64,000 bases of DNA from an uncultured Clostridia bacterium (GTDB lineage: Bacteria > Bacillota > Clostridia > TANB77 > CAG-508), in assembly GCA_910589185.1 (NCBI GenBank), contig CAJUSU010000003.1, positions 22,095 to 86,094 on the forward strand, in the 5' to 3' direction. Of the stretch, positions 1 through 6,868 are shown in pieces. Position numbers and translations under genes: made by a program. Below the pieces are notes generated by a model. That model was not told where the DNA came from and did no database searches. It saw nothing but the letters and a program-made list of their open reading frames with translations. The stretch's first letter is position 1. Each line of letters starts with the position of its first letter.

Positions 1-135
1 CCTTTTTATCTCCATTCCTGTTACTTTTTCTACCTTGTCGTACACTTGCTTTGCTTCTTCATAACTCTCATATAAATCTTTTCCCATTCCTACTGTTTGT
101 GAGCCTTGCCCCGGGAATAAAAAACCTATTTTCAT
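1..135 (-). CDS. fabD: Malonyl-CoA:ACP transacylase, N-terminal part
   Basis: Only the first 45 codons lie in the window; the rest continues past position 1. The reading begins MKIGFLFPGQGSQTVGMG, which carries the FPGQGSQ-x-VGMG signature that starts FabD proteins (the Gln helps form the oxyanion hole). FabD transfers malonyl from CoA to acyl carrier protein in cytosolic type II fatty-acid synthesis. The ATG at 133-135 has an upstream AGGAA-type site. It lies 28 bases downstream of the biotin ligase stop on the same strand. A biotin ligase (needed for acetyl-CoA carboxylase) and an acyl-CoA synthetase upstream fit a fatty-acid operon. Identity rests on the signature alone, since the catalytic GHSxG motif is outside the window. 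Confidence 0.88.
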   Translation of the reverse strand, partial: MKIGFLFPGQGSQTVGMGKDLYESYEEAKQVYDKVEKVTGMEIKR

Positions 136-163
136 TTTCCTATTGTTCCTTTCTTGATATATT

Positions 164-733
164 TTAACCATTAATCCTTCTTTGAATAACTTCTTCAAAT
201 TGATTACAAAACTCTATTATCACTTTGTCTCTATCTACTTCTATTCCAAATTCTTTTTGAATAGAGGTAGCTATATTTTCAATATCACTTGTAAAATGCA
301 TTTTATTGGTATTAATTCCAATTCCCACTACTAAAAATTTGACTGTTTCTAAATGAACTTTACTTTCTGTTAGAATACCACCTATCTTTTTCTGATGATA
401 CATGATATCATTTGGCTCTTTAATATCTAGCATTATCCCATATTCTTTTTTTAAAATATCTACTAGAATTTGTGCAATTTCTACGGTAAGCCCCTCTAAT
501 TTTTCTGGCACACATTCTGTTTGGAGATATAGCGAAAAAGTAACATTATTTGGTTCATCTGTATGCCAAATTCTCCCATGTGTTCCTTTTCCCTGTGTTT
601 GAATATCTGCTATTACTACACTTCCGTTGATGATAGAACCATTTTCTATCCTTCTCCAAATTTCACTTTGGGTGGAATCAATTTCATGATAAAAGAAAAT
701 TTCTCTTCCTAATACTTTAGTTGTTAATTGCAT
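164..733 (-). CDS. birA: Biotin--[acetyl-CoA carboxylase] ligase, short form
   Basis: A 189-aa protein of the BirA/LplA catalytic fold that would attach biotin to the carboxyl-carrier protein of acetyl-CoA carboxylase. Visible motifs: STQSE near residue 20, the nucleotide loop GKGTHGRIW (usual form GRGRxGRxW) around 50, EPNDIMY followed by KKIGGILTE around 105-120 with the catalytic Lys, and VVGIGINTN around 135. There is no N-terminal DNA-binding domain, so it should not be a repressor. The chain ends soon after the catalytic core, so the usual C-terminal SH3-like domain of about 50 residues seems absent; the stop is a clean TAA. The start overlaps the end of the upstream synthetase by 17 bases, and an AGGCAGG-type site precedes it, indicating translational coupling. 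fabD follows. Confidence 0.82.
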   Translation of the reverse strand: MQLTTKVLGREIFFYHEIDSTQSEIWRRIENGSIINGSVVIADIQTQGKGTHGRIWHTDEPNNVTFSLYLQTECVPEKLEGLTVEIAQILVDILKKEYGIMLDIKEPNDIMYHQKKIGGILTESKVHLETVKFLVVGIGINTNKMHFTSDIENIATSIQKEFGIEVDRDKVIIEFCNQFEEVIQRRING

Positions 734-2426
734 CTAAATTTGCCTGCCTTTTTATTTTATTTGTTGTGGTTTTAATGAGTGGATCTTCTGTTAAAATAAG
801 CCCTCTAATTGCCTTGTATTTTGGCATTTGTTCATTTACTTCTTTAATTTTTTCTAAAATTGCTTTATAGATTTCTTCTTCTGTTTCTGCCTTATATACA
901 TTTTTTACTATTTCTTTATCATAAACTACTTTCACATGAATTTTAATGTTTTCTTTATCCTCCGTTTGTTGCTTTCCAAAAATGAAAGACTCTTTTACTC
1001 CTTCAATTTTGTTTACTAAAGCTTCCATTTCCTCTGGAAAGATGTTTTTACCATTTTTGAGAACAATTACACTTTTCTTTCTACCACAAATGTAGATATA
1101 TCCATCTTCATCTATTTTGGCTAAATCACCTGTATAGAACCATTCTCCTTGAAAAGCTTCTTTGGTAGCTATTTCATCTTGGTAGTACCCTAAAGCAACA
1201 TTAGGGCCTTTTACCACTAATTCTCCTATTCCTTCTTGGTTTACATCTACAAGTTTTACTTCCATACTTGGAACTACTTTTCCAATAGAACCTAATCGAT
1301 ACTCTTCATTAGTTCCTACTGCTACTACTGGCGATGTTTCTGTTAGTCCATATCCTTGCACTAAATTAAGCCCTAACAACCTATATCTTTCCTCTATTTT
1401 GCTATCTAAAGCTGCTGCTCCTGAAATAAATAACTTGATGTTTCCACCTAACATTTCATGAATTTCTGGGAAAGCTTTTTTACGTTCAGCCATAGTACAA
1501 TTTTTAAATTCTTCTTCTTTTCTTAAAATATCCTCTAGCTTTCCTTGCTTCTCTAGCCCTTTTCTAATAATGTCAAATATTCTTTCATAAATTCCCGGAA
1601 CACATGCCATGACGCTTACTTGATATTCTCTTAAATTGTCAATCACATGTTTTAGTCCATCACAAAATACAGTAGTTGCTCCTTTATATAAAGAAAAAAG
1701 AAATCCAACTGTACATTCAAAAACATGGTGAATTGGTAAGATAGAAAGTAGTGTATCTTCTGATGTGATATCTAAAATACTTCCAATATCCATTAAATTG
1801 GAGCATATGTTCCTGTGTGAAAGTGCTACTACCTTAGAACTTGATGTAGTACCTGATGTAAATAACATGATTGCCATTTTTTCACTATCTATTTTGGCAT
1901 CTATGAATTCTCTATTTCCTTGTGCAATCAGCTTTTCACCTTTTTGAATTAGTTCTTGTTCAGAATAGATACCACTGCTATGTTCTACATTATCCATTGA
2001 GATTAAATGTTTTAGTTTATTGTTTTCATTATATTTGATTCTAGTTAATGCTTCCTCATATTTTTGTGAATAGAAAATTGCTTCTACTTCTGACCTTTCA
2101 ATAAGAGATTCTAACTCATTTTCTGGTAAAGACTTATCTAGTGGCACAACAATACCTGTTCCGCAGACAACAGAAAGATAAGCAATTTCCCATTCGTAAC
2201 GATTTTCTCCAATGACTGCAATTCTTTTGCCTTTTAATCCCATATCGATTAATGCCGTACCTAAACTATCTACCATTTGCCTTACTTGCTTGTGGGTAAA
2301 AGTAAGATATCCGCCTTTTCCATCTTTTATTTTATACGCTATGTTGTTTGCATAGATATCTTTCGTCTTTTTTAACATATCCTTTAAGTCTGTAATTGCA
2401 ATAGTTTCATATAGCTTTTTACTCAT
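717..2426 (-). CDS. AMP-forming long-chain acyl-CoA synthetase family
   Basis: A 569-aa member of the ANL superfamily, which adenylates a carboxylic acid and passes it to CoA (or another thiol). Motifs: the phosphate loop LFTSGTTSSSKV near residue 190, GYGLTETSP near 350, YTGDLAKIDEDGYIYICGRKK near 430, and a C-terminal Lys in KTTTNKIKRQ that would be the catalytic A10 lysine. Length and motif set match FadD-type fatty-acid activation rather than acetyl-CoA synthetase. Its position directly ahead of biotin ligase and fabD on the same strand supports a role in lipid metabolism, for instance activation of exogenous fatty acids. ATG start with GAGGAGAGG upstream. Acyl-ACP synthetase activity cannot be excluded. 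Confidence 0.85.
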   Translation of the reverse strand: MSKKLYETIAITDLKDMLKKTKDIYANNIAYKIKDGKGGYLTFTHKQVRQMVDSLGTALIDMGLKGKRIAVIGENRYEWEIAYLSVVCGTGIVVPLDKSLPENELESLIERSEVEAIFYSQKYEEALTRIKYNENNKLKHLISMDNVEHSSGIYSEQELIQKGEKLIAQGNREFIDAKIDSEKMAIMLFTSGTTSSSKVVALSHRNICSNLMDIGSILDITSEDTLLSILPIHHVFECTVGFLFSLYKGATTVFCDGLKHVIDNLREYQVSVMACVPGIYERIFDIIRKGLEKQGKLEDILRKEEEFKNCTMAERKKAFPEIHEMLGGNIKLFISGAAALDSKIEERYRLLGLNLVQGYGLTETSPVVAVGTNEEYRLGSIGKVVPSMEVKLVDVNQEGIGELVVKGPNVALGYYQDEIATKEAFQGEWFYTGDLAKIDEDGYIYICGRKKSVIVLKNGKNIFPEEMEALVNKIEGVKESFIFGKQQTEDKENIKIHVKVVYDKEIVKNVYKAETEEEIYKAILEKIKEVNEQMPKYKAIRGLILTEDPLIKTTTNKIKRQANLDAINN

Positions 2427-2460
2427 TTGTTTTCCTCTCCTCTTTACTTATTTTTCCATT

Positions 2461-2506
2461 TTTATATCACATTTTTTTCAAAAAATCTTTAGACTGAGAG
2501 GTCAGT
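2461..2506 (-). promoter_or_regulatory. Candidate extended -10 promoter and upstream operator of the acyl-CoA synthetase
   Basis: Reading leftwards, TGATATAAA (coding strand; -10 at 2461-2466, TG extension 2468-2469) precedes the synthetase. Just upstream is an imperfectly spaced palindrome, ACTGA-N4-TCAGT (2493-2506). Palindromes of this ACTGAcc/ggTCAGT shape are typical of TetR-family operators, several of which control acyl-CoA metabolism. No consensus -35 is visible. The regulator is not in the window; the function is inferred. Confidence 0.4.
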
Positions 2507-2566
2507 ACAAAAAACTTTCGCATATTTCTTTCTATTCTTTCATAAATTTTTATTGGTGAAGTTTAC

Positions 2567-3694
2567 ATGCTATTGTCTAAAAAATTAAAGTGGATATTCC
2601 TAATCTCTTTTTCTATGCTACTCATTTTAGTAGGTTTCTTTTCTTTTGAAAGACTTTCTGCCATTCCTGTTTCAAGTAGTCAAGCTTTTGAATGGCATAA
2701 TTCTACTTTGGAAAATACTGTGCAAGAAAAGAAATATATTAAATGGTTTGAATTTAAAGTTTCTTACGATGTATTAGACAAGACATCAAAGTTAGATATT
2801 CAGTCACATACTAAAAATGAAGATGTGAAATTAAATTGGATTGAATTAATTGCTTATTTAGCCTGCAAATATGGAAATGACTTTTCAAGATATAAATATC
2901 AAGATTTAACTAATTTAGTAGAAAAATTGAGAAGCGGTCAGACAATGGCTGATTTGACAAAAGATATGAAGAATTATAACTATTATTTTGAAGGTTACGA
3001 TAGTGTGTTGCATGAGTTTATTGGAGAGTTTAAGAAAGAAGTAAAAACAAATACCACTAAAGATAATCAAGCGACTACTAATGATAACACTATTGCTGAA
3101 CAAGAAACTCCGCAAAAACAATTTGAAGATACATATGGTATTAAAGCTTTCCACCCTGTTGCGAAAAACTATTCTTATAGCCATTATGATGATTTTGGAG
3201 CATCTAGATCTTATGGATATAAAAGACTACATTTTGGAAATGATTTAATGGGAAGTATTGGTGCTCCTATTATAGCAGTAGAATCAGGGGTTGTAGAAGC
3301 GGCTGGCTGGAACCAATATGGTGGTTGGAGAATTGGCATTCGTAGCTTTGATAAAAAGCGTTATTACTACTATGCTCATTTGAGAAAAAATCACCCTTAT
3401 GCAGAAAATTTAAAAGAAGGTCAAATTGTGCAAGCAGGTGATGTGATTGGTTATCTTGGTATGACTGGATATAGTACGAAGGAAAATGTCAATAACATCA
3501 ATGTTCCACATCTTCATTTTGGAATACAGCTTATTTTTGATGAAGTACAAAAAGAAGGTCCTAATCAAATTTGGGTAGATTTATATGAACTAGTAAATTT
3601 TTTGCAAAAAAACCGTAGTGAAGTTTATAAAAGTAATCAGGAAACTAAGGACTATTCAAGGAAATATGAGATAATTGACCCAATTGTGCCATAA
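2567..3694 (+). CDS. Membrane-anchored M23 family zinc metallopeptidase (LytM-like)
   Basis: A 375-aa protein with one N-terminal membrane segment (about residues 10-28), then a charged, low-complexity spacer (around 160-190, Asn/Thr-rich) and a C-terminal peptidase M23 domain (about 215-350). Zinc-site and catalytic motifs are present: LHFGNDL (HxxxD), YYAHL, and PHLHFGIQL (HxH). M23 enzymes cut peptide cross-bridges in peptidoglycan, so this is likely an extracytoplasmic wall hydrolase, or a LytM regulator of one. The start is an ATG with a modest GGTGAA site 8 bases upstream. It is one of few plus-strand genes here and ends in a terminator shared with the convergent toxin-antitoxin operon. 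Confidence 0.85.
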   Translation: MLLSKKLKWIFLISFSMLLILVGFFSFERLSAIPVSSSQAFEWHNSTLENTVQEKKYIKWFEFKVSYDVLDKTSKLDIQSHTKNEDVKLNWIELIAYLACKYGNDFSRYKYQDLTNLVEKLRSGQTMADLTKDMKNYNYYFEGYDSVLHEFIGEFKKEVKTNTTKDNQATTNDNTIAEQETPQKQFEDTYGIKAFHPVAKNYSYSHYDDFGASRSYGYKRLHFGNDLMGSIGAPIIAVESGVVEAAGWNQYGGWRIGIRSFDKKRYYYYAHLRKNHPYAENLKEGQIVQAGDVIGYLGMTGYSTKENVNNINVPHLHFGIQLIFDEVQKEGPNQIWVDLYELVNFLQKNRSEVYKSNQETKDYSRKYEIIDPIVP

Positions 3695-3723
3695 ACCGCT
3701 TTAGAAAAATTCTAAAACGGTTT
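3693..3723. terminator. Bidirectional hairpin terminator between convergent genes
   Basis: Arms at 3693-3706 and 3710-3723 (14 bp with one mismatch, 3-base loop AAA). The hairpin covers the stop codon of the peptidase and that of the antitoxin. A T-rich stretch follows on the plus strand. Confidence 0.8.
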
Positions 3724-4012
3724 ATTTCTTCTGCTTTTCAATAGGCACTACTCTCAAAGTATATCCCATAGGATATAATATCTTTAGTAAAGTATATATT
3801 TGAGGAGAATTAGTATGCTTTTCTATTCTAGCAATTGCTGGTTGTTTTACTCCGCTCATTTTACTCAATTCTTCTTGTGTAAGATTTCTACTCTTTCTTG
3901 CTTCAATAGTGGCTCTAATAATATCTTCTTCTATTTTTATTTCTTCTTCTTCCTCTGGAGTCAATTTTAAGTTAGCTCTTACTTCTTCCCAAGTTAATTC
4001 TTTCTTTCCCAT
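3722..4012 (-). CDS. higA: HigA-like antitoxin, XRE helix-turn-helix
   Basis: A 96-aa protein with an acidic N-terminus and an XRE/Cro helix-turn-helix in the second half (NLTQEELSKMSGVKQPAIARIE). It would neutralise the upstream-encoded toxin and repress the operon. I place the start at the ATG at 4012, because AGGAG lies 8 bases ahead; a GTG nine bases further up sits too close to that site. The gene begins one base after the toxin stop. This toxin-first order is the hallmark of the HigBA class. The operator candidate lies at 4389-4404. Confidence 0.82.
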   Translation of the reverse strand: MGKKELTWEEVRANLKLTPEEEEEIKIEEDIIRATIEARKSRNLTQEELSKMSGVKQPAIARIEKHTNSPQIYTLLKILYPMGYTLRVVPIEKQKK

Positions 4013-4013
4013 T

Positions 4014-4370
4014 TCACTCACTCCTTTCTTTATAGTCTTTTAATAGCCTTTTTGCCTTTTCTATTTCTTGCTTTGGTGTTTTTTGTGTTTCTTTCATAAA
4101 ATATGTTAACAGTAAAAATGTATTATTCTCATAATGAGCAAAAAGTATTCTATCTCTTATTGGTCTTAGTTCCCATATATCCTCTTCTAAATGTTTTATA
4201 TATGGCTCACCTAATTCTAGCCCTTTTTCTTCTAATAGATTAATATATGCTACTATTTTATTGAGCTTTACTCTGTTGTCTTTATTATTAACTTGTTTTC
4301 TTAAAGACATAATATAGTTTTCTACTTCACTTTCTCCATTTTTGTTTTGATAAAAAACAATTTTGTACAT
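4014..4370 (-). CDS. higB: HigB/RelE-type toxin (phage Gp49-like family)
   Basis: A 118-aa basic protein of the RelE/HigB superfamily, known for ribosome-dependent mRNA cleavage. Recognisable features are the N-terminal strand MYKIVFYQN, the central ELRPIRDRILFAHYENN (conserved Arg residues of the Gp49 family) and a hydrophobic strand leading to FMKETQKTP, followed by a Lys-rich helix. It precedes its antitoxin by one base and starts at an ATG with AAGGAG six bases upstream. A strong promoter lies immediately ahead, so the leader is only about ten bases long. Whether the toxin is active cannot be read from sequence. Confidence 0.82.
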   Translation of the reverse strand: MYKIVFYQNKNGESEVENYIMSLRKQVNNKDNRVKLNKIVAYINLLEEKGLELGEPYIKHLEEDIWELRPIRDRILFAHYENNTFLLLTYFMKETQKTPKQEIEKAKRLLKDYKERSE

Positions 4371-4385
4371 ATATTACTCCTTTTA

Positions 4386-4414
4386 AATATAACATATTTG
4401 TTATTAGATGTCAA
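4386..4414 (-). promoter_or_regulatory. HigBA promoter with embedded palindromic operator
   Basis: On the minus strand TTGACA (4409-4414) and TATATT (4386-4391) are spaced by 17 bases. The inverted repeat ATAACA-N4-TGTTAT (4389-4404) sits inside the spacer and overlaps the -10 element, where a bound HigA dimer would block RNA polymerase. Autoregulation is inferred from this geometry. Confidence 0.75.
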
Positions 4415-4563
4415 TTAATTTTTTCTGGGGATTTGATTAAGAATTGAAATTTAAAATGATTTATAATTACATTTTTATATTACTACTATCCTTTAACTCT
4501 GTCAATTTAAATCGATAGACATATTTCTACATAATACAACATAGTGTTTTTCAATAAAAAAGA

Positions 4564-4599
4564 AACTTTAGTAATATCTTAATAGATACTACTAAAGTT
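4564..4599 (-). terminator. Intrinsic terminator after the nitrilase gene
   Basis: Hairpin with 15-base arms (4564-4578 and 4585-4599, one mismatch, loop 4579-4584), followed on the minus strand by CTTTTTTATTG. It probably ends the long operon that reaches back to rpiA. The remaining bases to 4415 hold nothing I recognise. Confidence 0.8.
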
Positions 4600-4611
4600 C
4601 CATTACTTTTA

Positions 4612-5376
4612 TTAACTCATCTGTTCTAAGACAGGGAACTCTCTTCTATACTTCTCTTGTTCTTCTAAGTCTAAATCAACATTCAATATTCCTTCTTCTT
4701 TATTTAGTGACTCTATAATAGTTCCATCATAAGAAATCACTTGTGTATTAGCACATAATTTTTCTCCAGTTTGATTACAAGCGCAAAAATATACTTGATT
4801 TTCTATTGCTCTTGCTCTTGTTAATATATCCCAAGCATTCTTACCAGTATTTACATTAAAATGCGCAGGAAGAAATATAATTTGTACTCCATTTTTTATT
4901 AATTCTCTAAAGTACTCTGGAAATCTCAAATCAAAGCATATGCCTATTCCTATTTTTATATTATCCAATTCAACAATTCCTAATTTTTCACCTTGAATTG
5001 TGTCATCACTTTCATCTAGTTTAAAATCTGGTTTGTTTACTACATACATATACTTTTTGTCATATCTGCCAACTATTTCTCCATTACGATTTATTGAAAA
5101 ACATGTATTAGTAGTTTTATTGGAATTTTCTTTTTCTAGAGCTACACTTCCTAAAATAATATTTACATTATTCTCTTTCGCCAAAACTTGATATCTTTGT
5201 ATTTCCTCTAGCTTTACTTTTCCATTTTCAAATTCTTTCCCCCATGAAAGGAAAAGTTCTGACAAGCAAATAATATCCGGCTTTTCTTTTACTGCTTGTT
5301 TTAATAAATCTAATGTTTTTTCTTCATTTTCAGTTTTAGTTCCATTTGACTCCATTTGAATTAAAGTAACTCGCAT
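4612..5376 (-). CDS. Carbon-nitrogen hydrolase (nitrilase superfamily)
   Basis: A 254-aa cytosolic amidase-type enzyme. The nitrilase catalytic triad is visible: Glu in ICLSELFLSW (about residue 41), Lys in GRYDKKYMYV (about 112) and Cys in IGICFDLRFPEYF (about 148). The GICFDLRFPE motif resembles the omega-amidase/Nit2-like and YafV branches, which hydrolyse alpha-keto-amides such as 2-oxoglutaramate; the exact substrate is not readable. ATG start with GGGGGAG upstream; 17 bases separate it from the preceding aldo-keto reductase, and it is the last gene before a terminator. Confidence 0.82.
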   Translation of the reverse strand: MRVTLIQMESNGTKTENEEKTLDLLKQAVKEKPDIICLSELFLSWGKEFENGKVKLEEIQRYQVLAKENNVNIILGSVALEKENSNKTTNTCFSINRNGEIVGRYDKKYMYVVNKPDFKLDESDDTIQGEKLGIVELDNIKIGIGICFDLRFPEYFRELIKNGVQIIFLPAHFNVNTGKNAWDILTRARAIENQVYFCACNQTGEKLCANTQVISYDGTIIESLNKEEGILNVDLDLEEQEKYRREFPVLEQMS

Positions 5377-5393
5377 TGTAACTCCCCCTATTG

Positions 5394-6260
5394 CTACATA
5401 AATTGATTAGCTAATTGATCTATTGGAATACCTCCATTATCTTTCCAATCAACTTTTATATTATCAAATTCCTCACTTCTAAAAGTATTTAATTTTTGAT
5501 AGTCTTCTTTTTCCATTTCAAAGTCCAATGCTTGTTTATTTTCATTAATTCTATGTATATTAGTTGTTTTTACTAGAGCTATCATTTTCTTTTCTTTTAT
5601 TAACCAATTAAGTATAATTTGATTTTGAGTCTTTTGATACTTATTTGCTAATTCAACTAATAGTGGATAATTTCTTAGTGCTGTTCGATTTCTTCTTAAT
5701 GGTTGATAGCATAAAAATTTTATATCATTTTGATTGCAATATTCTATCACCTTTATATCCTCATATATTTTACATTCTAAATTGTAAATACCTTCAAAGA
5801 AATCTATTTTAACCTCTTTATTGACTGTTTCTAATTGCTCTAAACTTGCATTGCTAATTCCTATATATTTTACTTTTCCTATCTCTACCATTCTTTGTAT
5901 TTCTTTATAGACATTTATTAAAGGAATTTTGGAAAATGAGGGCTTATGTAATTGAAGCATATCAACATACTCAATATCAAGACTAGTTAGATATTCGTCT
6001 AACTGCTTTTCTACATCAGTTTCACACTCAATATTAGGTTCTAAATTTGCCGCAATAAATAATTTTTTTCTATCTACTCTTTCTATAAACTTTTTCAATT
6101 TTTTTACGACTTCTCCATTATTATATAGCATAGATAGAGATAAATAATTTTGCCCCAAATTATAAGAGTTGAGCAAGGCTTCTACTTCACTTTCTATATT
6201 TTCAGGATCTATTTTCCAAGTTCCTATACCTATTTCAAATATTTGATTTTTGTCTATCAT
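5394..6260 (-). CDS. Aldo-keto reductase family protein with altered catalytic residues
   Basis: A 288-aa TIM-barrel protein of the aldo-keto reductase family (NAD(P)H-dependent carbonyl reduction). GTWKI at the N-terminus, YIGISNASLEQL and the barrel spacing are recognisable. In my alignment by eye the usual tetrad Asp-Tyr-Lys-His reads Ser-Tyr-Asn-His: the D-T-A-x-x-Y segment is LSLSMLY and the F-I-x-T-K segment is LFIAANL, while the His in LQLHKP is kept. This suggests a changed or lost redox function. The start is placed at the ATG at 6260, with TGGAGG six bases ahead; a GTG 33 bases upstream, overlapping the transglycosylase stop, is less likely. Confidence 0.75.
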   Translation of the reverse strand: MIDKNQIFEIGIGTWKIDPENIESEVEALLNSYNLGQNYLSLSMLYNNGEVVKKLKKFIERVDRKKLFIAANLEPNIECETDVEKQLDEYLTSLDIEYVDMLQLHKPSFSKIPLINVYKEIQRMVEIGKVKYIGISNASLEQLETVNKEVKIDFFEGIYNLECKIYEDIKVIEYCNQNDIKFLCYQPLRRNRTALRNYPLLVELANKYQKTQNQIILNWLIKEKKMIALVKTTNIHRINENKQALDFEMEKEDYQKLNTFRSEEFDNIKVDWKDNGGIPIDQLANQFM

Positions 6261-6289
6261 AATATTCCTCCATTTCCTTTCTACTTTTA

Positions 6290-6841
6290 TCACTTTTCAT
6301 ACAACTTTCGATACATCTCATAATCATTCAGAATTCTTCTCACATACATATTAGTCTCTTTGTATGGTATATTTTCCAAGTCAGAACCATCTGCCTGAAT
6401 AGTTCCTCTTTCTATCCAATTGTTTACATTTCCCATTCCTGCATTATAAGCAGCTAGCGCAATGCCCACTTGTTGGTTATACTTTTCTAATAACTGTGAA
6501 AAATAATAAGTGCCTAGCCTAATATTCGTCTCAGGGTCATATAAATCTACTTCTATTTGCTTAGACAATTCTATTGCCGTTTTATCCATTAGTTGCATGA
6601 GTCCCTTTGCACCATTATGTGATTTTGCTTGTGGGTTGAAATCACTTTCTGCTTTGATAATGGCATAAATCAATAATGGATCCACTTCACATTCTTCAGC
6701 ATACCTTGTTACATATTCAGCATATTCTTGAGGATATGCGATTTTCATCATCCCATCTTCTAAGCCTAATAAATGAAATAAAACAAAATATAAGATAAAA
6801 ATAACCATTAATAGTATCAATAATCTTTTTAATACTTTCAC
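6290..6841 (-). CDS. Membrane-anchored lytic transglycosylase (SLT domain)
   Basis: A 183-aa protein with one N-terminal membrane helix (about residues 5-25) and an SLT/goose-lysozyme-like domain. The catalytic Glu is in IIKAESDFNP; GAKGLMQLM and ALAAYNAGMGNV are the other family motifs. It would cleave the glycan strands of peptidoglycan at the outer face of the membrane. It begins at GTG (no good ATG nearby). It follows polA by 27 bases; in many Firmicutes polA is followed by coaE and then such a transglycosylase, but coaE is absent here. Confidence 0.85.
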   Translation of the reverse strand: MKVLKRLLILLMVIFILYFVLFHLLGLEDGMMKIAYPQEYAEYVTRYAEECEVDPLLIYAIIKAESDFNPQAKSHNGAKGLMQLMDKTAIELSKQIEVDLYDPETNIRLGTYYFSQLLEKYNQQVGIALAAYNAGMGNVNNWIERGTIQADGSDLENIPYKETNMYVRRILNDYEMYRKLYEK

Positions 6842-6868
6842 TTGATTTTCTAAACTCTCCTTTGTCCC

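Noticed and set aside
164..733. BirA truncated by a hidden frameshift
   Set aside because: No CGG codon or continuing frame lies beyond the TAA stop before fabD; it looks like a naturally short ligase.
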